Assembly (NCBI RefSeq): GCF_000429785.1
Contig: NZ_KE386951.1
Coordinates: 238,209 to 302,208 of the forward strand
DNA from: Chitinibacter tainanensis DSM 15459
Lineage (GTDB): Bacteria; Pseudomonadota; Gammaproteobacteria; Burkholderiales; Chitinibacteraceae
Direction: 5' to 3'
DNA: 64,000 nt
The notes beneath the pieces are model-generated. The model was given only the letters and a program-made list of their open reading frames with translations. It was not told the DNA's origin and made no database searches. This document shows, one piece after another, positions 35,091-44,670 of this stretch (the stretch's first letter is position 1; every line of letters begins with the position of its first letter). The position numbers and the translations under genes were made by a program.

Positions 35091-36004
35091 GCCGCCAAGT
35101 AAGGCGGGCCTTGCAGCTCCAGCTCGCCACTGCGGCCAGGCACTTCACCGCGGCGGCGGTAGTGTTTGGGTAGATGCGGTAGATTTAAGCCCGCCAGCGC
35201 CGTCTCGCCACTCACCAGCTGATATCCTTGCGCAAGCCAGCCTTGCAGCAGCCGTTCCAGTACTGGCAAGAGTTTCTGCCCTTCAAGCTCCGCATGCAGG
35301 GTGAACACCTGCAATGAGTTCGCCTCAGCGCTTAAAGCCAGCAAAGCCTCATGCACATTCTCGGCCTGCCAGCCATCACGCCCGAGCAACTCATCCAGCG
35401 TGGGCAAGGTGGTGGGCAGCTGTGGCACGCCAATCACCTCACCTGCCTCGTTCATCGGCCAGTATGGCGCTGTACCGCGGCTGTCGGAGGCATAGCGCAA
35501 TCCGAGAGCCAGTTGCTGGCGGTAGGCCGCTTCATTCATTTGCCAGCCGGCGGCACCATGCGTTAGCGGGGCACAGCCAAAAACCTGGCGAAAACGCATG
35601 ACCGCAGACTCCAGCTGCCGCGCAGTCCAAGCGGATGTTTGTGTGGGCACCTGATCTTGCCAAGCCACGTGGTCCCAGCAATGAATCCCAACTTCAAACC
35701 CAGCCTGCTGCACTTGCTGCAAGATCGCTGCGCCTTGCCGGCCAATATCGGGGCCGGGTAACAGCACGCCATACAGTAAAGTGCGCCAGCCATAATGCGA
35801 CAGCACTGAAGTGCGCGAAACTTTACGCAAAAAGCCTGGGCGAAAGACCCGTTTAAGCGCCCGCCCGGTGTGATCTGGCCCCAAACTAAACAAAAAGGTC
35901 GCCCCGACCTGATAGCGCTGAAATAAGTCGACCAGCCGTGGTACACCTTCGCAGGTGCCCCGCCAGGTATCTACATCCACTTTCAACACCAGCTGACGCG
36001 ACAT
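35087..36004 (-). CDS. arnD: 4-deoxy-4-formamido-L-arabinose-phosphoundecaprenol deformylase
   Basis: Enzyme of 305 residues in the NodB-like polysaccharide deacetylase family. It removes the formyl group from undecaprenyl-phosphate-Ara4FN. LKVDVDTWRGT near the N-terminus holds the metal Asp pair, and HCWDHVAWQDQ has the following His ligands. Starts at 36004 on the TGATG overlap with the previous gene. Last gene of the arn operon; its stop overlaps the convergent histidine kinase. Confidence 0.92.
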   Translation of the reverse strand: MSRQLVLKVDVDTWRGTCEGVPRLVDLFQRYQVGATFLFSLGPDHTGRALKRVFRPGFLRKVSRTSVLSHYGWRTLLYGVLLPGPDIGRQGAAILQQVQQAGFEVGIHCWDHVAWQDQVPTQTSAWTARQLESAVMRFRQVFGCAPLTHGAAGWQMNEAAYRQQLALGLRYASDSRGTAPYWPMNEAGEVIGVPQLPTTLPTLDELLGRDGWQAENVHEALLALSAEANSLQVFTLHAELEGQKLLPVLERLLQGWLAQGYQLVSGETALAGLNLPHLPKHYRRRGEVPGRSGELELQGPPYLAA

Positions 36005-37050
36005 CACGCCACCGCCAAATCGCGTTCGGCCGCAAACTCATCGCGGTAAAATTCAAAAATCCCCCGCAAAGCTTCCTGCATACTCACTTGTGGCTGCCAG
36101 CCCAAGTCGGCCATGGTATTGCTGATTTTCGGCACCCGATTTTGCACATCCTGATAGCCCTGGCCGTAATACGCCCCAGCCGTGGTCTCCACGACCTGCA
36201 CCTGCGCTACACCCGCGGCATATTCAGGATATTCACGCGCCAAGGCCAGCATCATGTCGGCCAGCTCGCGTATCGAGTAGTTGTTGTGCGGGTTGCCAAT
36301 ATTGTAAATCTGCCCGCTTGCTTTCCCACCGGGGTTAGCAATGATGCTCATCAGCGCATCAATCCCATCGTTGATGTAGGTAAAAGCGCGTTTTTGCCGG
36401 CCACCATCCACCAGCTGAATAGTTTCGCCACGCACGATATGCCCCAGAAACTGGGTGATCACCCGGCTAGAGCCTTCCTTCGGCGTGTGTATGCTATCGA
36501 GCCCACCCCCAATCCAGTTAAAGGGGCGAAACAGCGTGTAATCCAGGCCTTCTTGCTGACCATAGGCCGCAATCACGCGATCCATCAATTGCTTCGAACA
36601 AGCGTAAATCCAGCGCGGTTTATTGATGGGCCCATACACCAGCTCCGACTGCTCGGGGTCAAACTCCTCATCGCGGCACATGCCATACACCTCGGAAGTC
36701 GACGGAAACACCACCCGCTTGCGGTATTTGACACACCATTTGATGATGGGCAGATTCGCTTCAAAATCGAGCTCAAACACCCGCAATGGCGCCTGCACAT
36801 AGGTTGCGGGCGTGGCGATCGCGACCAGCGGCAGCACCACATCACATTTTTTAACGTGATATTCGATCCACTCGCGATTAACCGTGATGTCACCTTCAAA
36901 GAAATGAAAGCGCGGATGTGGCATAAATTCGCGCACCTTGTCGGCATACATATCCATGCCAAACACTTCCCAGTTGGTGGTGGCCAAAATGCGCTTGGTG
37001 AGGTGATGGCCGATAAAACCATTCACGCCCAGTATCAGTACTTTTTTCAT
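36004..37050 (-). CDS. arnA: UDP-glucuronate decarboxylase, stand-alone ArnA C-terminal half
   Basis: Extended SDR enzyme of 348 residues matching the C-terminal dehydrogenase half of E. coli ArnA, which makes UDP-4-keto-pentose from UDP-glucuronate. LILGVNGFIGHHL is the NAD site; PSTSEVYGM and YACSKQLMD supply the Ser and Tyr-x-x-x-Lys residues; LFRPFNWIGGGLDS is an ArnA-type segment. The formyltransferase half is the separate gene just upstream, so ArnA is not fused here. Confidence 0.92.
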   Translation of the reverse strand: MKKVLILGVNGFIGHHLTKRILATTNWEVFGMDMYADKVREFMPHPRFHFFEGDITVNREWIEYHVKKCDVVLPLVAIATPATYVQAPLRVFELDFEANLPIIKWCVKYRKRVVFPSTSEVYGMCRDEEFDPEQSELVYGPINKPRWIYACSKQLMDRVIAAYGQQEGLDYTLFRPFNWIGGGLDSIHTPKEGSSRVITQFLGHIVRGETIQLVDGGRQKRAFTYINDGIDALMSIIANPGGKASGQIYNIGNPHNNYSIRELADMMLALAREYPEYAAGVAQVQVVETTAGAYYGQGYQDVQNRVPKISNTMADLGWQPQVSMQEALRGIFEFYRDEFAAERDLAVA

Positions 37051-37068
37051 GCGATCATCTCTTGTCGG

Positions 37069-38001
37069 TCAAGCGGGATTACTCAAACGGATCCGACCCT
37101 GCAGCGCACGGGCGATTTCGGGTTCAGCGAGCGAGCGGCCATCCAGCTCGCCCGCCAAGACTTGCAATAGCCCACCCTCGGTGGTGTAAATCACCCACCG
37201 TTGCTGCTCATCGAGCTGCAAACAGCAGGCTTGCGGCGGATAGCCGTCTTCGGCCAGCACCCGGGTTTGCCAGAGCACCAGCCGCCCCAGCGGCAAATCG
37301 GCAAACGCCCCCGGATACGGATAACTAACCGCACGCACCAAGTTATGAATCACCCGCGCGGGCTGGTGCCAATCAATCCGCCCATCCTCCGGTCGGCGTC
37401 CGCCAAAATACCCCCCTAGGGTAAGATCTTGCGGGCGATGATCCGCTTTGCCCTCAAGCAAATACGGCAGACATTGATACAGGCACATCTCAGCCGCCAC
37501 GGTGACCTTGGCAAATACCTCGTGGGCCGTATCGTCCGGCAAAATCGGTACCGCCTGCTGACCCACGATCGGGCCGTTATCCGGCTTGGTATTCATTTGA
37601 TGCAGCGTGGCACCCGTTATACGGGCCCCGTGTAGCACCGCCCAATTCACCGGCGCTCGCCCACGAAACTGTGGCAACAAGGAGCCGTGCATGTTGTAAG
37701 CCCCACGGGTTGGGATCGCCAGCAACGGCGCCTGCAGCAGCTGGCGATAATAAAAGCTGAACAGAAAATCCGGCGCCAACGCGGCCACCTGAGCCACCAC
37801 GGCCGGGTCGTTAACATCGGCAGGGGCAATACAGGGCAAACCATATTGCGCACAGAGGCCCGCTACCGAGGAAAACCAGATCTGCTCGCGCGGATCATCG
37901 GTGTGGGTCACTACCAGCGCGACCTCTACGCCAGCCGCGAGCAACACCTGCAAGCAGCGCACGCCGACATTGTGATAGGCAAACACCACCGCTCTAGTCA
38001 T
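37069..38001 (-). CDS. UDP-Ara4N formyltransferase, stand-alone ArnA N-terminal half
   Basis: Enzyme of 310 residues matching the N-terminal half of ArnA; it formylates UDP-4-amino-4-deoxy-L-arabinose from 10-formyl-tetrahydrofolate. The catalytic region is visible in NMHGSLLPQFRGRAPVNW (Asn/His) and TGATLHQMNTKPDNG (Asp). The family C-terminal OB-type domain occupies about 205-300. Overlaps arnC by eight bases and precedes the decarboxylase gene by 18. Confidence 0.9.
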   Translation of the reverse strand: MTRAVVFAYHNVGVRCLQVLLAAGVEVALVVTHTDDPREQIWFSSVAGLCAQYGLPCIAPADVNDPAVVAQVAALAPDFLFSFYYRQLLQAPLLAIPTRGAYNMHGSLLPQFRGRAPVNWAVLHGARITGATLHQMNTKPDNGPIVGQQAVPILPDDTAHEVFAKVTVAAEMCLYQCLPYLLEGKADHRPQDLTLGGYFGGRRPEDGRIDWHQPARVIHNLVRAVSYPYPGAFADLPLGRLVLWQTRVLAEDGYPPQACCLQLDEQQRWVIYTTEGGLLQVLAGELDGRSLAEPEIARALQGRIRLSNPA

Positions 38002-38971
38002 GCGTCACCTCACTGCTTTGCTCCAGCACGGCCGCAATCAGATAGCGCGGGCGGGTGCGCACTTCTTGATAAATGCGCCCGATATATTCACCCAGAAGCC
38101 CGATCCCAAACAGTGCGATGCCCACCAGAAAGAACACTAGGGCAAACAGGGTAAACATGCCGCCCTCTTCCGGGCCGATCCACAAGCGGCGGGCCAGCAA
38201 ATACACAAACAGCAGCGCTGAGCCGAGCGCCACCAACATGCCCAGCATCGAAAACAGCTGTAGTGGCACCAGGGAAAACCCGGTCATCAGGTCAAAATTC
38301 AGGCGGATTAGGCTATACAGCGAGTATTTTGATTCGCCAGCATGGCGCTCCTCATGCCCCACTACCACCTCGGTTGGGCGCTGCGCAAACGAATAGGCCA
38401 GCGCGGGGATAAAGGTATGCATTTCATCGCATTGATTGATAATGTCGATAATGCGGCGGCTATAGGCCCGCATCATGCAGCCTTGATCGGTCATTTTGAT
38501 GCGGGTGATTTTCTCGCGAAGCCGATTCATCGCCCGGCTGGCCACATGTCGCCACCAATGATCATTACGCTGCCGACGTATCGAGCCCACGTAATCAAAG
38601 CCTTCCGCCATCGGCGCCAGCAGGCGGCCAATGTCTTCGGGCGGGTTCTGCAGATCGGCATCCAGGGTGACAATCTGCTCGCCCCGCGCATGAGCAAAGC
38701 CCGCCAAAATCGCCCGGTGCTGGCCAAAATTGCCGTTAAATAAAATCACCCGGGTTTCGCCCGGCCTCTGGGCATATTGCTCGCTGAGCAAACCTGCCGA
38801 TCGATCGCGGCTGCCGTCATTGATAAAAATGACTTCATAGCGCAAACCGAGGGCGTCCAGCGCCGGATATAAGCGGGCAAACAAAGCAGGCAGGCTGGCC
38901 TCTTCGTTGTAAACCGGAATCACCACGCTGAGCTGTGGTGCTGCTAAGTGACTAACTCGATCATTCATCAT
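37994..38971 (-). CDS. arnC: Undecaprenyl-phosphate Ara4FN transferase
   Basis: Inner-membrane GT2 enzyme of 325 residues that moves Ara4FN from UDP to undecaprenyl phosphate. LSVVIPVYNEEASL and TLDADLQNPPEDI are the nucleotide/metal site, and two membrane segments lie near 235-300. The start at 38971 uses the ATGA overlap with arnB; the next ATG one codon later is possible. Confidence 0.92.
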   Translation of the reverse strand: MMNDRVSHLAAPQLSVVIPVYNEEASLPALFARLYPALDALGLRYEVIFINDGSRDRSAGLLSEQYAQRPGETRVILFNGNFGQHRAILAGFAHARGEQIVTLDADLQNPPEDIGRLLAPMAEGFDYVGSIRRQRNDHWWRHVASRAMNRLREKITRIKMTDQGCMMRAYSRRIIDIINQCDEMHTFIPALAYSFAQRPTEVVVGHEERHAGESKYSLYSLIRLNFDLMTGFSLVPLQLFSMLGMLVALGSALLFVYLLARRLWIGPEEGGMFTLFALVFFLVGIALFGIGLLGEYIGRIYQEVRTRPRYLIAAVLEQSSEVTHD

Positions 38972-40104
38972 GCGGCTCGCCAAGTTTGAGTGGCCGTCAC
39001 CAAGGCTGCGCACACCCGCTCAACGGCAGCATCGGGCATCGCTGGGAAAAGCGGCAAAGTTAAAATCCGTGCCGCGACGTCCAGCGTGTGCGGCAAATCC
39101 GTGGGTTGCCAGCCCTGCGACCGATACAGGCTTAGGGTATGCACCGCCGGATAATGCACCCCCGCGCCGATGCCCAGTTCTTTCAATTGCGCCAGCAAGG
39201 CCGGGCGTTGCGACGCCTGCGCGGCCGGGAGCAACACCTGGAACATATGCCAATTGCTGTTGGTGAAATCAGCGGGCGGCAGCTGCCAGTGTGGCCCCAG
39301 CTCGGCATGCGGCCAGCAAGCAAAATAGCGCTGCGCCAGCACCCGCCGGCGCGCATTCAATTCATCCAGCCGCCGCAGCTGCCCCAAACCGATTGCAGCC
39401 GCAATATCAGTTAAATTGGCTTTACCACCGGGCAAAACACAGTCGTAAGTGCCATCTGGCGCACGCTCCACCCCTTGCAAACGCCAGAGCTCAAACGCCC
39501 TCGCCTCCTCAGCCGTGTTCATCACCAGGCAACCGCCCTCTCCGGTAGTGATGTTTTTATTCGGGTGAAAACTAAAGACGGTAAGGTCGCCAAAGCTGCC
39601 CAACTCACGCCCCTGCCACTGCGCCCCTTGCGCCTGGGCTGCGTCTTCAATCACCCGCAAGCCATATCGTTGGGCCAGTTCGTACAAAGCCTCGCGATCC
39701 AGCGGCAACCCTGCGAGATCCACCGGCAGGATTGCTTTGGTGCGGGGGGTAATCGCGGCGGGAACGCGCTGTAGATCAAGCAACCGGGTGCGGGGGTCGA
39801 TATCCACAAACACCGGTGTGGCGCCCACTGCCAAAATCGCATTCGCCGTCGCCACCCAGGTCAGGGCGGTGGTGATTACCTCATCACCACCGCCCACGCC
39901 CGCAATGCGCAAGGCAAACTCCAGCGCGGCGGTGGCGGAGCTCGCCAGCCGCACCGGTCGCCCACCTGCTCGCACCGAGAGTTGCGCTTCCAGTTCGCGA
40001 CAACGCGGACCAGTGGTTAACCAGCCCGAACGCAAGACCGCCGCTACTTCAGCGATCGTGGCCTCATCAATGTCCGGCCGGGTAAAGGGGAGAAAATCGT
40101 CCAC
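38968..40104 (-). CDS. arnB: UDP-4-amino-4-deoxy-L-arabinose aminotransferase
   Basis: PLP-dependent enzyme of 378 residues, DegT family, giving UDP-Ara4N from the 4-keto sugar with glutamate. The Schiff-base Lys lies in FSFHPNKNIT, and EDAAQAQGA holds the cofactor Asp. GWLTTGP near the N-terminus is a typical ArnB motif. Follows the SMR gene after 11 bases. Confidence 0.94.
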   Translation of the reverse strand: MDDFLPFTRPDIDEATIAEVAAVLRSGWLTTGPRCRELEAQLSVRAGGRPVRLASSATAALEFALRIAGVGGGDEVITTALTWVATANAILAVGATPVFVDIDPRTRLLDLQRVPAAITPRTKAILPVDLAGLPLDREALYELAQRYGLRVIEDAAQAQGAQWQGRELGSFGDLTVFSFHPNKNITTGEGGCLVMNTAEEARAFELWRLQGVERAPDGTYDCVLPGGKANLTDIAAAIGLGQLRRLDELNARRRVLAQRYFACWPHAELGPHWQLPPADFTNSNWHMFQVLLPAAQASQRPALLAQLKELGIGAGVHYPAVHTLSLYRSQGWQPTDLPHTLDVAARILTLPLFPAMPDAAVERVCAALVTATQTWRAA

Positions 40105-40115
40105 TCAGTGCTTCC

Positions 40116-40499
40116 TTAATGTGGTCCGGCGCTGCGGGCAACCAGTAACACACCCGCCAAAATTACCGTAATACCCAGCACCCGCTGTACGCTTAGTGCT
40201 TCGCCAAAGCAGTAATAGGCCAGCAAGGCATTGAGCACATAGCCCAAGGACAGCATCGGATACGCCACGCTCACCTCTACACGTGACAGCGCCGCAATCC
40301 ACACCAACACGCTTAATACATAACAAGCTAAGCCCGTCAGAATGGGTAAATTGCCGGCCAGAGCCAGCAGAGTTGGCCCCCAGGCGGCAGGGTGTAGCCC
40401 AATCTCACCCAGCGATCGCGTGCCTGCTTTTAAAAGCAGCTGTGCAATGGCGTTCAGCATTACCCCACTCAAAATCAAGGCCCAGCTGATGGCGCTCAT
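40116..40499 (-). CDS. SMR-type flippase subunit (ArnE/ArnF-like)
   Basis: Small membrane protein of 127 residues with four hydrophobic segments, of the EmrE/SMR fold. Its place between arnT and arnB suggests flipping of Ara4N-phosphoundecaprenol to the periplasm. E. coli uses the ArnE/ArnF pair; here only one gene is present, so it may work as a homodimer or with a partner encoded elsewhere. ATG overlaps arnT stop (ATGA). Confidence 0.85.
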   Translation of the reverse strand: MSAISWALILSGVMLNAIAQLLLKAGTRSLGEIGLHPAAWGPTLLALAGNLPILTGLACYVLSVLVWIAALSRVEVSVAYPMLSLGYVLNALLAYYCFGEALSVQRVLGITVILAGVLLVARSAGPH

Positions 40500-42157
40500 G
40501 GTTTAGCCACCACCATGCGCCGATGATCGCGATACACCACGCGCATGGGTAAACCTTGCTGTTGCAACTCGCGATAAGTGGATTCATCCAGTAAAACCAG
40601 CACGGCGGGCAAGCTCTGCCAGCGGGTCAGAAACTGCGGCATGCTCAGAGCCACGCCCGGCTCGGCTTGCTGCCCAAAGGCAAATTCATCTTGGTATTCC
40701 ACTTGAGTTACTGGCCGGCCCAGATAAAACGGCAACGTTTGCTCGTAGGTGCGCACGGTGAAAAATGGCACTGCCAGCGACGTATGCTGCCCCACCTGCG
40801 CCAGCAGCGCTTTGCTGCTTTTCAAATTGCCATATTCATCATGGCCGGCGCTGCCCACCACCACGGTGAGCACACTGCCTAGCGCCAGACAGCGCAGCGC
40901 CGGGCGCAAAGCGCCTTGCCCGAGATAGCGCCAAGCCGAGGCTGCCGCGAGCAAAAAGAGTAAGGCCGCCGCCCCAAGGTAATTCGCAAAATGCTGCACG
41001 ACTTCCAGCGGCGTATTGCCCGAGGCAAACCGGCCCGCTAGTGGCACATACAGCAGCACGAGCGCCCACAAACCAATCGGCAGCCATAGATAAGGCCGCC
41101 AGCGGGCTGGGTTGCCACGGGCCAAAGTCTGGGCCAACAGCAGCGCCAAAGCGGGAAACATCGGCAAAATATACGAAGGCAGTTTCGAGCCGGAAACACT
41201 GAAAAACACCAGTACAAAGCCGGCCCAGATCAGCAAAAATCGATTGGGCTGCCAACCCGCCGGTGGGTTGTGCTGCCAGCCCTCGCGCACCAGCTTTGGC
41301 AGCCAAGCGCTCCACGGCAGAAAACCGGCGAATAAAATCGGCAGGAAATACCAGATCGCGCCGGTGCGGCGATGCTCGGTAGTCAGATAGCGCTGAAAGT
41401 GTTCATGAATAAAGAAAAATTCGGCAAAGCCTGGGTTGCGGGCACTCACCAGCCAGAACCAAGGCACCGTCAATGCCAAAAGCAGCGCCAACCCACTCAG
41501 CCATGGCATCACCCGCCACAGCCGCCAATCGCGGCAAACGAGGCTATACAGCAACAGACTAGCGCCCGGAATCACCAACCCAACCAGCCCCTTCGCCAAC
41601 ACCGCGCCCGCCATCGCAACCCAAGCCAGCCGCAGGCTCCAGCGCTGCTGTTGCGGCGTTACTTCAGTATGCATGGCATACATCACCGCACACAGTACTG
41701 CGCTTAAGCAGGCGGTAAGACCCATATCCAGGGTCAGAAAATGACTATTCCCAACAATCCACAGCGAGCCGGCCAGCACCAGCGCTGCGATTTCACCCAG
41801 CTCCCAGAGTTTGTGCGCAGTCCAGCCCACCACAGCAACCGCCAGCAAGCCAGTGAACCCCGGCCAGAATCGGGCGGCAAATTCATTCACCCCAAACAGC
41901 GCCATGCTCGCGGCCCCAGCCCAGTATTGCAGCGGTGGCTTTTCAAAATACAAAATGCCATTCAGTCGGGGCGTTACCCAATCACCTGATTGCAACATCT
42001 GCAGCGCCAAGCTGGCATAGCGGCCTTCATCGGGGCTAATCAGATCGCGCACTGGCAAACTGGCTAGCCACAGCACAATCAAGCCCAGCCAAAACCCAAG
42101 CGCCGGGCGATCTAATTGCGCCCAGCGATGTTGCCCGCCCAGTTTCACCGAATTCAT
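40496..42157 (-). CDS. arnT: Lipid A 4-amino-4-deoxy-L-arabinose transferase
   Basis: Polytopic enzyme of 553 residues (about 12 hydrophobic segments), GT83 family, which transfers Ara4N from undecaprenyl phosphate to lipid A. RDLISPDEGRYA carries the conserved acidic residue of the first periplasmic loop, and YFEKPPLQYW and SVSGSKLPSYILPMFP are family segments. The start at 42157 is chosen as the first ATG before the membrane part; a longer frame upstream is implausible. First gene of the operon arnT-SMR-arnB-arnC-formyltransferase-arnA-arnD. Confidence 0.92.
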   Translation of the reverse strand: MNSVKLGGQHRWAQLDRPALGFWLGLIVLWLASLPVRDLISPDEGRYASLALQMLQSGDWVTPRLNGILYFEKPPLQYWAGAASMALFGVNEFAARFWPGFTGLLAVAVVGWTAHKLWELGEIAALVLAGSLWIVGNSHFLTLDMGLTACLSAVLCAVMYAMHTEVTPQQQRWSLRLAWVAMAGAVLAKGLVGLVIPGASLLLYSLVCRDWRLWRVMPWLSGLALLLALTVPWFWLVSARNPGFAEFFFIHEHFQRYLTTEHRRTGAIWYFLPILFAGFLPWSAWLPKLVREGWQHNPPAGWQPNRFLLIWAGFVLVFFSVSGSKLPSYILPMFPALALLLAQTLARGNPARWRPYLWLPIGLWALVLLYVPLAGRFASGNTPLEVVQHFANYLGAAALLFLLAAASAWRYLGQGALRPALRCLALGSVLTVVVGSAGHDEYGNLKSSKALLAQVGQHTSLAVPFFTVRTYEQTLPFYLGRPVTQVEYQDEFAFGQQAEPGVALSMPQFLTRWQSLPAVLVLLDESTYRELQQQGLPMRVVYRDHRRMVVAKP

Positions 42158-42406
42158 CAACCGCCCAGCCCTCGATGCGAGTACCTGATCGCGATGCGAC
42201 CATATGGAATGCGGGGCAGTGTATTGCGGGCAGATAAAACATTGATGACAGCCAGCCGAAAGCCGCTGTCGCACGCGACAGCGATTTTTCACCGCCAATT
42301 GCCCAACAGGCAGGCGAATCATGCACAATACTGGCTATATGTCATTTATGCGTCCCCACTAGCTGGCTGCCAGTGCTGAGCGACGCCAAAAACTGGAGTT
42401 TGCGCC

Positions 42407-43024
42407 ATGAGCCAGAATCGCCACATTGCCATTGTTGATGACGACGACGCGATCCGCGACGCCCTCTCCTGGCTGTTTTCCACCCGCAATCACTCGGTGC
42501 AACTGTTTGCCAGCGCCGAAGAATTACTCACCAGCTACAACCCGGATTTATTCGGCTGTCTGATTCTGGATGTACGGATGCCCGGCATGGGCGGCATGGA
42601 GCTATTTGGCAAGCTACAAGAATTTGCCTACTGCCCGCCGGTGGTGTTTCTGACGGGCCATGGCGATGTGCCAATGGCAGTGGCGGCGCTGAAACAGGGC
42701 GCGGCCGATTTCATCGAAAAGCCGTTCTCGGATAATGATATTGTCGATCTGGTGGAAGGCTGCCTGTCGATGGATCAGCTGCATCGCAGCGAATGGGAAA
42801 ACCGCACTGCGGTGGGCGAGCGTCTGGCTTGCCTCACCCCACGCGAAAACGAAGTGATGAAGCTCATCCTCACCGGCCGCCTGAACAAACAAATCGCCGA
42901 TGATTTGTCGATCTCGATGAAAACCGTTGAGGTACATCGCGCGCGCATTTTGGAAAAAATGCAGGTTAAAACTGCGATGGAGCTGGCCGCCAAACTGCGC
43001 GATGCCGGGGTGGATGTCAATTAA
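42407..43024 (+). CDS. FixJ-family response regulator
   Basis: Transcription factor of 205 residues. The receiver has the acidic cluster IVDDDDA, phospho-acceptor Asp55 (LILDVRMPG), Thr in FLTGHGD and Lys in EKPF. The output is a LuxR-type helix-turn-helix (about 140-200, LTPRENEVMKLILTGRLNKQIA). Likely partner: the PAS sensor kinase ending at 35090, with the arn operon between. Transcribed away from arnT, so the 249-base gap may hold promoters for both. Confidence 0.9.
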   Translation: MSQNRHIAIVDDDDAIRDALSWLFSTRNHSVQLFASAEELLTSYNPDLFGCLILDVRMPGMGGMELFGKLQEFAYCPPVVFLTGHGDVPMAVAALKQGAADFIEKPFSDNDIVDLVEGCLSMDQLHRSEWENRTAVGERLACLTPRENEVMKLILTGRLNKQIADDLSISMKTVEVHRARILEKMQVKTAMELAAKLRDAGVDVN

Positions 43025-43102
43025 GCTCGCACATACCTAGCCCATGTATCAACCTCAAGGCCAGCCTAAATCTGGCCTTTATTCATATACCCATCAAACC
43101 CC

Positions 43103-43867
43103 ATGCTGATGTTGATTTCGCCAGCCAAAACGCTGGATTACACCACCCCGCCGCAGATCAGCGATTACACGCAGCCTGCCTATCTGGCGCAAGCGGCGCG
43201 GCTGATTGCCGTACTGCGCGACTATAGCCCGGCGCAAATCGCCGAGCTGATGCATTTATCCGATGAGCTGGCCCAGCTCAATTTCACCCGCTATCAAAGC
43301 TGGCAGCCCGACTTCACCCCCGCCAATGCCAAACAGGCCGTGCTGGCTTTTCTGGGCGACGTGTACGAAGGCCTGAATGCCCAAGCCATGTCGGCGGCGC
43401 AGCTCGGCTATCTCAGCCAGCACCTGCGGATTTTATCGGGCCTGTATGGCCTGTTGCGCCCGCTGGATTTAATGCAGCCCTATCGCCTTGAGATGGGCAC
43501 GCGCCTTGCCAACCCCGGCGGCAAAAATCTGTATGAATTCTGGGGCCTGCAGCTCACCGAAGCGGTCAATGCGCTGGAGCAAGACACCGTGGTGAATCTA
43601 GCCAGCGATGAATATTTCAAGGCGATCAAGCCCAAGCAGCTGCAAGCGCAGCTGATTACACCGGTGTTTGAAGACTTTAAAGGCGGGCAATACAAAATCA
43701 TCAGCTTTTACGCCAAACGCGCGCGCGGGCTGATGGTGCGCTACGCAGCCGACCGCGGGATTACCGAGGCAAGCGCCCTGCGTCAGTTTGATCTGGAAGG
43801 CTATGCACTGGCGCCCGAGGCCAGCACGGCCGAACGCTGGGTGTTCCGCCGGCAGCTGGCAGGCTAA
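43103..43867 (+). CDS. yaaA: Peroxide stress protein YaaA
   Basis: Cytosolic protein of 254 residues in the YaaA/DUF328 family, which limits free iron and DNA damage under peroxide stress. The N-terminal [12 protein letters not shown] is the family signature, and [10 protein letters not shown] and [11 protein letters not shown] are further conserved parts. Stands alone after the regulator, 78 bases downstream; an ATG two codons on is an alternative start. Confidence 0.93.
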   Translation: MLMLISPAKTLDYTTPPQISDYTQPAYLAQAARLIAVLRDYSPAQIAELMHLSDELAQLNFTRYQSWQPDFTPANAKQAVLAFLGDVYEGLNAQAMSAAQLGYLSQHLRILSGLYGLLRPLDLMQPYRLEMGTRLANPGGKNLYEFWGLQLTEAVNALEQDTVVNLASDEYFKAIKPKQLQAQLITPVFEDFKGGQYKIISFYAKRARGLMVRYAADRGITEASALRQFDLEGYALAPEASTAERWVFRRQLAG

Positions 43868-43910
43868 GCAGATGCATGGAACCGCGCACTTTCACCGCCT
43901 ATACTGGGGC

Positions 43911-44570
43911 ATGCGCGTGTTCCTTAGCTTAGTCCTTGGTTTGTTCACCACACTGGCGGCGGCCGAACCGCTGCCGCTGGTCAGCAGCATTGAGCCGGGC
44001 AGCCCCTCCGAGCAGATCTTACGCCAGCGGCTGGATTTACTCTTTGGCAAAGCGGGCCTGAGCTAGACGCTGACTTACCGCCCCACCCAGCGCGCCGAGC
44101 TAGAATTACAAAACGGCCAGTTTGCCGGCGACCCGGCCCGCACGCTAGCGTTTGGCCTGCGCCACCCTCAGCTGCTGCGCCTCCAAGCCCCGCTGGCTAT
44201 CAGCCATTATTACGCTTTCAGCCAACAACAGCGCATCAACAGCTGGCAGGATTTACATGGCCTGAGCGTGAGCTACCCGCGTGGCTCACGCGAGCTGGAG
44301 CAAATCTTACGCGGCCAGGCTACGCTGTGGCCGGTGGATTGCCTGCAATCTTGTCTGGCGATGGTGCGTGCGGCGCGCAGCCAGATCTGTGTCACCAGCT
44401 CCGCCGTACCGCTGCAGCGCGAGCTCTCTAGCCTGCAGCGCAGCTGGAAAATCAGCCAATTTGCCCCGCTGGCTGTGTATTTGTACTTGCAGCCGGAGCA
44501 TGCCGCAGCAGCCCAGCGGCTCGACCCCATCCTCAGCAATTTGCAGCCGCAATTCAAACCCGTGCAGTAA
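43911..44570 (+). pseudogene. Periplasmic substrate-binding-like protein broken by an amber codon
   Basis: A single frame of 219 sense-plus-stop codons runs from ATG 43911 to TAA 44568-44570. It is interrupted only by TAG at 44064-44066 (codon 52), with normal coding sequence on both sides. A signal peptide (MRVFLSLVLGLFTTLAAA) opens it, and the remainder looks like an SBP_bac_3-type binding protein (YYAFSQQQRINSWQDLHGLSV and SYPRGSRELEQIL). The amber replaces one residue in GLS-x-TLTY, where Tyr or Gln would fit. Either a recent nonsense mutation, a sequencing error or true read-through; no shift of frame is present, and the remaining codons look unpenalised. Confidence 0.75.
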
Positions 44571-44670
44571 GGCAGGGATTTTTGTCACCAATTTTTCATC
44601 TGTGTGCGGCATACTCCCCACTCAGATGCAACTCAGTTACAATAAGTCATCCTTTTTGCGGTAATTCATC

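Noticed and set aside
35938-37170. Plus-strand open frame of 410 codons opposite arn genes
   Set aside because: Shadow of arnA and neighbouring coding frames; no signal peptide or domain.
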